Positions 9,073 through 16,719 of a stretch of DNA of 64,000 nt are shown here, piece by piece. This DNA comes from Curtobacterium sp. MCJR17_020 (GTDB lineage: Bacteria; Actinomycetota; Actinomycetes; Actinomycetales; Microbacteriaceae). The translations under genes and the position numbers were made by a program. The stretch is taken from NCBI RefSeq assembly GCF_003234365.2, contig NZ_CP126260.1:806001-870000 (forward strand), in the 5' to 3' direction. The stretch's first letter is position 1. The number at the start of each line of letters is the position of its first letter. Under the pieces are notes generated by a model, which searched no databases, had not been told where the DNA came from, and was given only the letters and a program-made list of their open reading frames with translations.

Positions 9073-10371
9073 TCAGACGACGGCGGGTGTCCGGGCCAAC
9101 CGTTCGGCCAGTCGCGCTGCGATCTCCCGCTCGTCCGCCGCGACGAGCTCCCCGTCGCGGACGACCACGCGTCCACCCACGACGACGTGTCGGGGCCGCC
9201 GCCCGGGAGCGGCCCAGAGGAGTCCCGCGACGGGGTCGGCGACTCCCGCGTCTGCCACCCCGGAGACGTCCCACACGCACAGGTCGCCCGCGCTCCCGTC
9301 GCCGAGGCGCCCGAGCTCCGGGCGCCCGAGCCCCGCCGCGGAACCCTCCGTCGCCGCGCCGAGCACCTGCCGCGCCGGCAGCTGCGGCCCGACCAGCGCC
9401 GACACCTGCATGGCGAGCCGGGCGTCCGCGAGCAGGTGTCCGGCGTCGTTGCTGCCGCCGCCGCTCGTGCCGAGGCCGACCGGGACCCCGGCCGCGGCGA
9501 GCCGTGCGACGGGAGCGATGCCCCAGCCCATCGGCACGTCGCACCCGGGTGCGTGCGTGGCGGTGACGCCTGCGGCCGCGAGCCGGGCGATCTCGTCGTC
9601 GGTGACGTCGCAGAGGTGCGCGATCGTGACGTCCGGCGCGAGCCACCCCCACTCCTCGAGCAGGTCGAGCGGACGACGGCCGTAGCGCTCGAGCGCGATC
9701 GCGGTGTCGACCTGTTCGTTGGCCTGGGTCCGCCGGCGGAGTCCGTGTCGCGTCGCCACCTCGCCGAGCGCGCGGAAGGTCGCCTCGCCGTCGGAGTGCA
9801 CGCCAGCCGGACCGACGGCGACCTGGAGTCCGCCGTCCGGGTCCACGCCGCCGACGGCGTCGTCGTGCAGCAGTCGCGACGCGATCGCGTCCGCCGAGGC
9901 CGCCGCGCGGTCCGGGTCGTCCCGTGCCGAGCCGCGGACGAAGACGAGCCGCCCGCCGAGACCGCGGACCGCGCCCACGGTGGCCGCGGCGAGCGCGACG
10001 GTGTCGTCCGTGGTCGCCGAGGCGGGCCAGTTCAGGTGGTGGTCGGCGATCGTCGTGACGCCGGACAGGAGGCCCTCCGCGGCTCCGGCGGACGCCGCCA
10101 GTGCGTACAGCTCGGGGTCGTGCCCCACCCGTCCGTACGCCGCGGCCATGGTCGGGAGCCAGGCCGCCATCGGCACGCCGCGGGTGCCGGGCAGGGTGCG
10201 GAACGCGGTCTGGAGGAGGTGGTGGTGCGCGTTGACGAGGCCGGCCGTGACGACGCACCCGGATGCGTCGAGGGTGGTAGCGAGGCCGCTGCCGTCGTCG
10301 ACGACGACGTCGCCCTCCCGTTCGGTCCGGGGGTCGACGAGGACGCGGAGGGCACCGGTGACGGTCAGCAT
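9073..10371 (-). CDS. amidohydrolase, ATZ/TRZ (8-oxoguanine deaminase-like) with altered active-site residues
   Basis: 432 residues of the metal-dependent deaminase family. The first metal motif is present (VNAHHHLLQT, near residue 55), as are ADHHLNWP and VTIAHLCDV. In 8-oxoguanine and triazine deaminases the next ligands are a His in a HLAET-like motif and an Asp in GVDGxASND; here they read RRTQANEQV and LGTSGGGSNDAG, so a His and the catalytic Asp appear replaced by Gln and Ser. The fold call is firm, the reaction is not. The ATG at 10371 sits 7 bp after a -10 hexamer, implying a leaderless transcript. It diverges from a second, canonical amidohydrolase under the same type of promoter. 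Confidence 0.85.
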   Translation of the reverse strand: MLTVTGALRVLVDPRTEREGDVVVDDGSGLATTLDASGCVVTAGLVNAHHHLLQTAFRTLPGTRGVPMAAWLPTMAAAYGRVGHDPELYALAASAGAAEGLLSGVTTIADHHLNWPASATTDDTVALAAATVGAVRGLGGRLVFVRGSARDDPDRAAASADAIASRLLHDDAVGGVDPDGGLQVAVGPAGVHSDGEATFRALGEVATRHGLRRRTQANEQVDTAIALERYGRRPLDLLEEWGWLAPDVTIAHLCDVTDDEIARLAAAGVTATHAPGCDVPMGWGIAPVARLAAAGVPVGLGTSGGGSNDAGHLLADARLAMQVSALVGPQLPARQVLGAATEGSAAGLGRPELGRLGDGSAGDLCVWDVSGVADAGVADPVAGLLWAAPGRRPRHVVVGGRVVVRDGELVAADEREIAARLAERLARTPAVV

Positions 10372-10378
10372 GGTGGTG

Positions 10379-10410
10379 TTTCTAGCAGTCCCCTGTTTCC
10401 GGCCCGTGAC
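10379..10410 (-). promoter_or_regulatory. GlnR-box promoter, leaderless, amidohydrolase at 10371
   Basis: Minus strand: GTCAC (10410-10406), six bases, GAAAC (10399-10395), ten bases, TAGAAA (10384-10379), seven bases, ATG. The boxes match the GlnR consensus and the short final spacing predicts transcription starting at the ATG itself. Confidence 0.75.
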
Positions 10411-10476
10411 GGGGTGCGCACGGACCGCGTGGCTGCTCGGTCCCGGCGTTCCAGAACCGTGGGTCGGCACCGCGGG

Positions 10477-10519
10477 GTAACCAGGCGGAAACACCCGGGG
10501 AACACGCGGTCCGTAGGTT
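10477..10519 (+). promoter_or_regulatory. GlnR-box promoter, leaderless, amidohydrolase at 10526
   Basis: GTAAC (10477-10481), GAAAC (10488-10492) and GGAAC (10499-10503) repeat every 11 bp. The last box is followed after exactly ten bases by TAGGTT (10514-10519) and, six bases later, the ATG. Together with the minus-strand promoter it fills the 154-bp divergent region. Confidence 0.75.
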
Positions 10520-10525
10520 CGCCCC

Positions 10526-11923
10526 ATGACGCAGACCCTGATCCGCGCCGGATGGGTGCTCACCGCAGCACCCGACGGCGCTGCCACGCCCGCCGCGATC
10601 CGCGACGGAGCCGTGCTCCTCGACGGCGACCGGATCGCCGAGGTCGGTACGTACGCCGACCTCGCCGCGGCCCACCCGGACGCGCCGGTGCGCGGCGGTG
10701 CGTACGACATCGTCACGCCCGGCTTCGTGAACACCCACGGCCACTTCAGCGAGGGGCTCATCACCGGGATCGGTTCGCAGTACACGCTGTGGGAGTGGCT
10801 CACGGCGTTGATCGGGCGGGTCAACCCGGTGATGACCCGGGACAAGGCCTACGCGGGCACGGTGCTGCAGGGCATCCAGCTGCTCCGGAGCGGGGTGACG
10901 ACCGCGAACGACATGTTCTGCGCCGACCCGGTGCCGGACGAACCGGCGACGCCCGGTGTGGTGCAGGCGCTCGAGGACCTCGGGCTGCGCGGGGTCGTGT
11001 CGTTCGGCTCCGGCGACGTCGACCGCGACTTCGGCGCGACGCCCATCCTGGAGGAGTTCGAGGCCCTGCGCGAGGCCGCTGCCGCCAGCCGGTACAGCAC
11101 GTTCCGGGTCGGCGTCTCGTCGATCGGGCGGTACACGGACGACACCTGGCAGGAGCACGTCGACTACGCGGTCGCCGGCGGCCACGGTGTGCACGTGCAC
11201 TTCCACGAGGTGCGCGAGGAGGTCACCGCGGCCCGGCAGCGCACCGGACGGACGGCCATCGGGCACGCCGAGGCGACGGGCATGTTCCAGGTCCCGGTGA
11301 TCGCCGCGCACAGCGTCTGGATGGACCGCGAGGACCGGGAGCGGTACGCGGCCAACGGTGTCGGCGTGGCCCACAACCCGGTCGCGAACGGGATCCTCGC
11401 CAGCGGCATCGCCCCGATCGCGGAACTCCGTGCGCTGGGGGTCCCGGTGGGCATCGGGGTCGACGGCCCGGCGTCGAACGACTCCCAGGACTTCCTGCAG
11501 GCGATGAAGACGGCCGCGCTGCTCGCCCGGGTGCGGGACCTGCAGGCCACCGCGATGAGCGCCCGCGAGGCCTTCGAGATGGGCACGATCGGCGGTGCCC
11601 GTGCCCTGCGCATGGAGGACGAGATCGGTTCGCTGGAGCCGGGCAAGCGCGCGGACCTGGTCGTCCTCGACGGCGACTCCCCGACCCTCGCCAACGTCCA
11701 CGACCCCTACCAGGCGGTGGTCTTCGTCGCCGGCAGCCGCGAGGTCCGCGACGTCTGGGTGGACGGGGAGCTGAGCGTCGCGGACGGCGACGTCACCCGG
11801 GTGGAGGTGCGTGAGGCGGTCGAACGGGCGCGTCCGCTCGCCCGGCAGCTCGTGGCCGAAGCGGGGCTGGAGCGCCTGTCCGCGCTCACCGGTGGCACAC
11901 TCGACGGCACCGAGCGTCCGTAG
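10526..11923 (+). CDS. amidohydrolase, ATZ/TRZ deaminase family (canonical active site)
   Basis: 465 residues. All metal and catalytic elements of the aminohydrolase family are visible: VNTHGHFSEG (HxH, near residue 72), HVHFHEVREEV (near 228), VIAAHSVWMD (near 258) and GVDGPASNDSQDF with the catalytic Asp (near 312). Family members hydrolyse amino groups or related bonds on purines, triazines and other N-heterocycles, releasing ammonia. The location beside uricase and xanthine dehydrogenase suggests a purine or other N-heterocycle substrate, but the exact one cannot be read from sequence. It is probably leaderless and GlnR-controlled, and it converges on the reductase gene at 11933. Confidence 0.9.
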   Translation: MTQTLIRAGWVLTAAPDGAATPAAIRDGAVLLDGDRIAEVGTYADLAAAHPDAPVRGGAYDIVTPGFVNTHGHFSEGLITGIGSQYTLWEWLTALIGRVNPVMTRDKAYAGTVLQGIQLLRSGVTTANDMFCADPVPDEPATPGVVQALEDLGLRGVVSFGSGDVDRDFGATPILEEFEALREAAAASRYSTFRVGVSSIGRYTDDTWQEHVDYAVAGGHGVHVHFHEVREEVTAARQRTGRTAIGHAEATGMFQVPVIAAHSVWMDREDRERYAANGVGVAHNPVANGILASGIAPIAELRALGVPVGIGVDGPASNDSQDFLQAMKTAALLARVRDLQATAMSAREAFEMGTIGGARALRMEDEIGSLEPGKRADLVVLDGDSPTLANVHDPYQAVVFVAGSREVRDVWVDGELSVADGDVTRVEVREAVERARPLARQLVAEAGLERLSALTGGTLDGTERP

Positions 11924-11932
11924 TCCGTCCGG

Positions 11933-12886
11933 TCAGAGTTCGAGGACCAGTCGCGGGCAGCCGCGCCGGGCGCGGGACACGCAGACCATCATGGTGCGGT
12001 CGTCGGCCTGCTCCTCGGGGCTGAGCACGGTGTCCCGGTGCTCGACCGCGCCCTCGAGCACGGGGGTCTCGCAGGTGCCGCACGTGCCCTCCCGGCAGGA
12101 CGAGAGCACGAAGGCACCGGCGTCCTCCGCGACCTCGAGCAGGGTCCGGTCGGCGGGCACCGTGACGGTGACGCCGGTGACCGTGAGCTCGACCTCGAAG
12201 GCCTCGCCGGGGGCGTCGACGTCCGCGGCGGGCTCGAAGCGCTCGACGCGGACGCTGCCCGCCGGCCAGTGCGCGGCAGCGGCCTCGACCGCGTCCATGA
12301 GCCCGCGAGGCCCGCAGCAGTACACGACCGCGTCGCGCGGTGCGGCGAGGAGCGCGTCGACGTCGAGCCGGACGCCCTCGTCGGCCGCGGCCACGACGAC
12401 CCGGTCGGGGTGCGCGGCGACGAGCTCGTGCACGAACGCCATGCGGTCGCGGGACCGCCCCGCGTAGTGGAGCTCCCACGGGGTGCCGGCGCGTTCGGCG
12501 GCGGCGATCATCGACCGGATCGGCGTGATCCCGATGCCCCCGGCGACGAAGACCGCGGGGCGCGCCGGGTCGTGGCCGAAGTGGTTCCGCGGGCCGGCCA
12601 CCACGACCTCGTCGCCGACCGCCAGGCCATCGTGCACGGCGACCGATCCGCCGCGGCCGTCGGGCTCGCGGAGCACGGCGATGCGCCAGTGCCCGTCGGC
12701 CGTCGTCGTGACGAGCGAGTACTGGCGCTCGGTCCCGGGGGAGACCTCGAGGTCGACGTGCGCTCCGGGTTCCCAGTCCGGCAGCGCCGGACCGTCGACC
12801 GGGGCCAGGTCGAGTGCGACGACGTCCGTGGCGACCCGGTGGCGGGCGGCGACGCGCAGCCGCCGACGCTCCGGCACGGCGCTCAC
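11933..12886 (-). CDS. phthalate-dioxygenase-reductase-type oxidoreductase (FMN/NAD plus C-terminal 2Fe-2S)
   Basis: 317 residues in the order flavin domain (GTERQYSLV, about 60-70), NAD domain (FVAGGIGITPIRSMI about 115-130; YCCGPRGLMDAV about 205) and a plant-type ferredoxin domain at the C terminus (SSCREGTCGTCETPV plus a fourth Cys in MMVCVSRAR). This is the VanB/PDR layout, which feeds electrons from NADH to a Rieske oxygenase or demethylase. No Rieske oxygenase gene is present in the window, so its partner is missing or encoded elsewhere, or it serves another enzyme of this cluster. The GTG at 12886 overlaps the regulator stop by GTGA, making a two-gene operon. Confidence 0.88.
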   Translation of the reverse strand: MSAVPERRRLRVAARHRVATDVVALDLAPVDGPALPDWEPGAHVDLEVSPGTERQYSLVTTTADGHWRIAVLREPDGRGGSVAVHDGLAVGDEVVVAGPRNHFGHDPARPAVFVAGGIGITPIRSMIAAAERAGTPWELHYAGRSRDRMAFVHELVAAHPDRVVVAAADEGVRLDVDALLAAPRDAVVYCCGPRGLMDAVEAAAAHWPAGSVRVERFEPAADVDAPGEAFEVELTVTGVTVTVPADRTLLEVAEDAGAFVLSSCREGTCGTCETPVLEGAVEHRDTVLSPEEQADDRTMMVCVSRARRGCPRLVLEL

Positions 12887-13500
12887 GCGATCGCTCCGGC
12901 GCGCGGGGTCTCCTTGACCACGATCATGTGGAAGCGGGTGCCGTCCGCGCTGCACCACCGGTGGCCGGTGCCGCCGCGGTAGTACGCCGAGTCGCCGGGC
13001 CCGAGGTCGAGCGGCTCCCGTCCGCGCAGGTCGAGGTGCACGCGGCCGGCGAGCACGGTGAGGAACTCGTCCTCGTGGTGCTCGAAGTACTCGCCGAGGT
13101 CCGTGTTGTCGCCGACCCACTCCAGCGGCTCGAACGCGTGCGGGCCCGCGTGCACGAGCAGCCGGGCCTCGCCGCTCGAGAACGGTCCGCGGGCACCCTC
13201 GCCGGCACGGATCACCTCGGGCAGGCGGACGTCGTGCCCCGGTCGCTCGGGGGCACCGGCGGCGAGCAGTTCGACCTGGGTCGTCCCGAGCGCCGTGGCG
13301 ATCTTCTCGAGGGACACCATGCTGGCGCGGGAGTGCCCGCGCTCGACCTGGCTGAGGAACGGGTGCGACAGACCGGTCAGCTCGGCGACCTGGACGAGCG
13401 TCAGTCGTGCGGCGCGTCGGCGGGCACGGATGTGCTCACCGATCCGCTGGGTCTGATCGTCGACGACGCGGTCGGTCTCGGTGGTGGTGCCGGTGCTCAC
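12883..13500 (-). CDS. XRE-family regulator with C-terminal cupin domain
   Basis: 205 residues. Residues 20-75 form the XRE helix-turn-helix (LTLVQVAELTGLSHPFLSQ, then EKIATALG). Residues about 125-195 form a cupin (YFEHHEDEFLTVLAGRVHL, LGPGDSAYYRGGTGHRW). MerR/XRE-cupin fusions commonly sense a small substrate or product and control catabolic genes. Its ribosome site is GAGGAGTCC before GTG 13500. It is cotranscribed with the reductase and faces the importer operon; a 20-bp perfect palindrome at 13527-13546 and a 19-bp one at 13642-13660 are candidate binding sites. Confidence 0.92.
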   Translation of the reverse strand: MSTGTTTETDRVVDDQTQRIGEHIRARRRAARLTLVQVAELTGLSHPFLSQVERGHSRASMVSLEKIATALGTTQVELLAAGAPERPGHDVRLPEVIRAGEGARGPFSSGEARLLVHAGPHAFEPLEWVGDNTDLGEYFEHHEDEFLTVLAGRVHLDLRGREPLDLGPGDSAYYRGGTGHRWCSADGTRFHMIVVKETPRAGAIA

Positions 13501-13526
13501 GCGGACTCCTCTCGTCCTCGGTTGGG

Positions 13527-13546
13527 CCGTCCGACCGGTCGGACGG
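13527..13546. promoter_or_regulatory. 20-bp perfect palindrome upstream of the XRE-cupin gene
   Basis: CCGTCCGACCGGTCGGACGG reads the same on both strands. It lies 27-46 bp before the GTG of the XRE-cupin gene, the position expected of an autoregulatory operator over its promoter. No other copy was noticed in the window. Confidence 0.6.
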
Positions 13547-13583
13547 AACGCTCGTTCCCGCTCCCGGTGACGTCGGGTCGGGC

Positions 13584-13636
13584 GTCACACACGGCAACCG
13601 CCTCGAAACGAGAGGGAAACACCGCAGCCCTAGCAT
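13584..13636 (+). promoter_or_regulatory. GlnR-box promoter of the importer/amidohydrolase operon
   Basis: GTCAC (13584-13588), GCAAC (13594-13598), GAAAC (13605-13609) and GAAAC (13616-13620): the last three are spaced by exactly 11 bp and the first by 10. Ten bases after the last box is TAGCAT (13631-13636). The start of transcription would fall at about 13642-13644, inside the palindrome described next. Confidence 0.7.
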
Positions 13637-13641
13637 CGGAG

Positions 13642-13660
13642 ATGTTGATGCGATCAACAT
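13642..13660. promoter_or_regulatory. 19-bp palindrome at the predicted transcription start
   Basis: ATGTTGATGCGATCAACAT has perfect 8-bp arms around GCG. It covers about +1 to +19 of the GlnR-type promoter, a classic repressor position, so the operon may need both nitrogen limitation and a specific inducer. The XRE-cupin protein encoded next door is the obvious candidate repressor. The first ATG of the palindrome is also in frame with the downstream gene. Confidence 0.6.
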
Positions 13661-13686
13661 TCTCACACACGATCGAGAGGCTCCGG

Positions 13687-14970
13687 ATGGACTCGTCAGT
13701 GCCCCGCCCGATCGCCCTCCTGCGCTCCGCGCTGCTGCCGGACGGCCGCTCGGTCGACGTCGCGATCGACGGCGCGACCGTCTCGACCGTGGCACCGGCC
13801 GGCACCCTCGCGGCCCCGGCGGAGGAGACGATCGACCTCGGCGGCCGGCTGCTCCTGACCGCACCGGCAGAACCGCACGCCCACCTCGACAAGGCCCTCA
13901 GCGCCGACGCCATCCGGCCGCCGCTCGGGGACCTCGGCGCCGCGATCGCCTCGTGGACCGCGCACGCGACGACCATGACCGTCGAGGACATCGCCGGCCG
14001 TGCCCGGACCGCCGCCCTCACGCTGCTCGCCGCCGGCACCACGGCCGTCCGGAGCCACGTCGACGTGCTCAGCGGCCGGCACAGCGCGGCCGACCGGCCC
14101 GCCACCACGGAGCAGGCCCTGCGGGGCGCCCGTGCCCTCGTGCAGGTCCGCGACGAACTCGCCGGCCTGATGGACATCGAGCTCGTCGCCCTCGCCGGCC
14201 CGCTCGCCCCCGACGAGCACGTCGAGGCGGTGCTCGACCTCGGCGTGGACCTGGTCGGCGGCGCACCGCACCTCGCCGAGGACCCCCTCGCCGACGTCGA
14301 CCGACTCCTCGCCATCGCCCGCCGACGGGGCCTCGGGGTCGACCTGCACGCCGACGAGAGCCTCGACGGCCCGGTGACGCTCGACCACTACGCCCGGGCG
14401 TCCCGCTCGCTGCGGCGGGACCGGCAGTACTCCGCCGGGCACTGCGTCCGGCTCGGCACACTGGGGCCGGAGCGACTCGCCGAGGTCGTCGCCGACGTGG
14501 CCGCGGCCGACCTCGGGGTGATCACGCTCCCGATCACGAACCTGTACCTGCAGGGCTGGCAGCACCCGGTCGCCACGCCGCGGGGACTCACCGCCATCCA
14601 GGCGCTCCTCGACGCCGGCGTCCGCGTCGCCGCCGGCGCGGACAACGTCCGCGACCCCTTCAACCCGGTCGGCCGGAGCGACGCCTTCGAGACCGCGTCG
14701 CTGCTCGTCTCCGCCGGCCACGTGACGCCGGACCAGGCGTACGCGATGGTGAGCGACACCGCCCGGAGCGTGATGGGCCTCCCGGCCGCCGGTCCCGTCC
14801 CGGGGCGGCGCGCCGACCTGCTCGCCGTGGCCGCGACGAACGTCACCGACGCCGTCGCGAACGCCCCCGCCGACCGCATCGTCCTGTCCCGCGGGCGACT
14901 CGTCGCCCGCACCGAGGTGCGACGGACCGTCGCCGCGCCGGCCGCAGCCGCGGCCGCCGTCCCCGCCTGA
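13687..14970 (+). CDS. cytosine-deaminase-like amidohydrolase
   Basis: 427 residues. Conserved elements are EPHAHLDKAL (HxH, near residue 60), RSHVDV (near 122), DLHADESLDG (near 220), AGHCVRLG (near 255) and AGADNVRDPFNPVG (near 317), the pattern of the CodA branch, which deaminates or ring-opens cyclic amidines and amides. The chosen ATG has a good ribosome site (GAGAGG, 6 bp spacing). An in-frame ATG at 13642 right at the predicted transcription start could give a 15-residue longer leaderless form. First gene of an operon with an ABC importer, so its substrate is likely imported. The Ala-rich C-terminal tail (AAPAAAAAAVPA) looks like low-complexity drift. Confidence 0.87.
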   Translation: MDSSVPRPIALLRSALLPDGRSVDVAIDGATVSTVAPAGTLAAPAEETIDLGGRLLLTAPAEPHAHLDKALSADAIRPPLGDLGAAIASWTAHATTMTVEDIAGRARTAALTLLAAGTTAVRSHVDVLSGRHSAADRPATTEQALRGARALVQVRDELAGLMDIELVALAGPLAPDEHVEAVLDLGVDLVGGAPHLAEDPLADVDRLLAIARRRGLGVDLHADESLDGPVTLDHYARASRSLRRDRQYSAGHCVRLGTLGPERLAEVVADVAAADLGVITLPITNLYLQGWQHPVATPRGLTAIQALLDAGVRVAAGADNVRDPFNPVGRSDAFETASLLVSAGHVTPDQAYAMVSDTARSVMGLPAAGPVPGRRADLLAVAATNVTDAVANAPADRIVLSRGRLVARTEVRRTVAAPAAAAAAVPA

Positions 14971-15001
14971 CCCCTCCGCCCGCCCGCACCGAGAACCCGA
15001 G

Positions 15002-15775
15002 GTGATCGTGACCACCACCGCCCCGCCACCCGTCGCCACGACGGACACGCTGCTCGACTTCCGCAACGTCGAGATGACCTTCCCGAACGGCACCATCGCC
15101 CTGCAGGGCGTCGACCTCACCGTGGACCGCGGCCAGTTCGTCTCGGTCGTCGGCCCGTCCGGCTGCGGCAAGTCCACGCTGCTCCGCATCGCCTCCGGCC
15201 TCGAGACCGCGTCGGACGGGTCGGCCGGTGTCGCGGCCGACCGCATCGGCTACGTCTTCCAGGACGCCACGCTCCTGCCCTGGCGCACCGTGCAGGGCAA
15301 CGTCGAGCTGCTCGCCGAGCTCGGACACGTGTCGAAGGCCGAGCGAGCCGCCAAGGCCGCCCACGCCATCGAGCTCGTCGGCCTGAACGGCTTCGAGACG
15401 AACCTGCCGAAGCAGCTGTCCGGCGGCATGCGGATGCGGGTCTCGCTCGCCCGGTCGCTCACCCTCGACCCGGAGCTCTTCCTGTTCGACGAGCCGTTCG
15501 GCGCCCTCGACGAGATCACCCGCGAACGCCTCAACGACGAACTCCTCCGGCTCTTCGTCGAGCAGCAGTTCGCCGGGCTCTTCATCACGCACTCCGTGTC
15601 CGAGGCCGTGTACCTCTCCACCGAGGTGATCGTGATGTCCGGGCGCCCCGGCAGCATCGTCGGTCGGTTCGACGTGCCGTTCCCGATGCCCCGTGACCCC
15701 GACATCCGCTTCACACCCGAGTTCGCCGAACTGGTCGGCGAGGTCTCGCACGCGCTCCGGGAAGGACACCGCTGA
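15002..15775 (+). CDS. ABC importer ATP-binding protein, SsuB/TauB/ThiZ type
   Basis: 257 residues with Walker A GPSGCGKST (51-59), Q-loop VFQDATLLPW, signature LSGGMRMRVSLARSL, Walker B LFLFDEPFGALDE and switch His in FITHSVSEA. This subtype powers importers of sulfonates, nitrate, pyrimidine precursors and similar small molecules. GTG 15002 and GTG 15008 are both possible; 15008 has the better ribosome site (GAGG). It follows the amidohydrolase by 31 bp and overlaps the permease start at 15775 (TGATG). Confidence 0.93.
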   Translation: MIVTTTAPPPVATTDTLLDFRNVEMTFPNGTIALQGVDLTVDRGQFVSVVGPSGCGKSTLLRIASGLETASDGSAGVAADRIGYVFQDATLLPWRTVQGNVELLAELGHVSKAERAAKAAHAIELVGLNGFETNLPKQLSGGMRMRVSLARSLTLDPELFLFDEPFGALDEITRERLNDELLRLFVEQQFAGLFITHSVSEAVYLSTEVIVMSGRPGSIVGRFDVPFPMPRDPDIRFTPEFAELVGEVSHALREGHR

Positions 15776-16644
15776 TGGTCACCCTGCAGGAGGCCGCCGA
15801 GACCCGCGCGGTCCGGGCCGCCGCCCGTCGTGCCGCTCCTCGGGCTCGCCGCGGCATCGCCTGGTGGCAGCCCGTCGTCGTCCTCGCCGTGCTCGTCGGC
15901 ATCTGGTACGCGGCGGCCGCGTACTACGACCACGTCCGCGGACTGGCCTTCCTCGTGCCGTACCCGCACCTCGTGGCGAAGGCGATCGTCGCGCCGACCT
16001 TGCCGGACGGGTCGCCGTCCACGTTCGGCTCCGACCTCTGGTCCGCCCTCGGACGCACCACCGTCGTCTCGCTCACCGGCCTCGGCTTCGCGATCGTGAT
16101 CGGCGTCGTCTGGGCGATGGCGATGGCGCAGGCGAAGTGGCTCGAGAACTCGCTCTACCCGTACGCCGTGGTGCTGCAGTGCGTCCCGATCCTCGCCCTC
16201 GTGCCGCTCATCGGCGCCCTGTTCGGCTACGAGTTCGTCAGCCGCGTGATCGTCACCGTGATGATCGCGCTGTTCCCGATGGTGTCGAACACGCTGTTCG
16301 GCCTGCAGTCCGCCGACCGCGCGCAGCGTGAGCTGTTCCAGCTGCAGCGCGCCGGCCGGTTCGCCCAGCTCGTGAAGCTGCAGTTCCCCGCCGCGCTGCC
16401 GTCGATCTTCGTCGGCCTGCGCACCTCCGCCGGGCTGAGCGTCATCGGGGCGATCGTCGGCGACCAGTTCTTCCAGCGCGGCAATCCCGGTCTCGGCGTC
16501 CTCATCCAGGTGACCGCATCGCGCCTGATGGGTCCCGAGCTGTACGCGACCATCCTGATCGCTTCGCTCTACGGCGTCGCCGTCTTCCTCGTGTTCGGCC
16601 TGATCGGCCGGCTGGCCGTCGGCCGCTGGCACGACTTCAGCTGA
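15775..16644 (+). CDS. ABC importer permease, SsuC/ThiX type
   Basis: 289 residues, about six membrane helices, beginning with a helix near 30-50 (PVVVLAVLVGIWYAAAAY). The binding-protein-dependent transport loop (EAA motif) is RAQRELFQLQRAGRFAQLVKL near 180-200. Partner of the ATPase at 15002 and the binding protein at 16720. Start ATG overlaps the previous stop by one base. The 75 bp after it hold no clear hairpin, so the binding protein is probably on the same transcript. Confidence 0.93.
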   Translation: MVTLQEAAETRAVRAAARRAAPRARRGIAWWQPVVVLAVLVGIWYAAAAYYDHVRGLAFLVPYPHLVAKAIVAPTLPDGSPSTFGSDLWSALGRTTVVSLTGLGFAIVIGVVWAMAMAQAKWLENSLYPYAVVLQCVPILALVPLIGALFGYEFVSRVIVTVMIALFPMVSNTLFGLQSADRAQRELFQLQRAGRFAQLVKLQFPAALPSIFVGLRTSAGLSVIGAIVGDQFFQRGNPGLGVLIQVTASRLMGPELYATILIASLYGVAVFLVFGLIGRLAVGRWHDFS

Positions 16645-16719
16645 CTCCCCGCCCCCCACGAACCACACCACCCCTTCCCACCACAGCACCACGAGACCCG
16701 CACCACGAACGGAGCCTCC

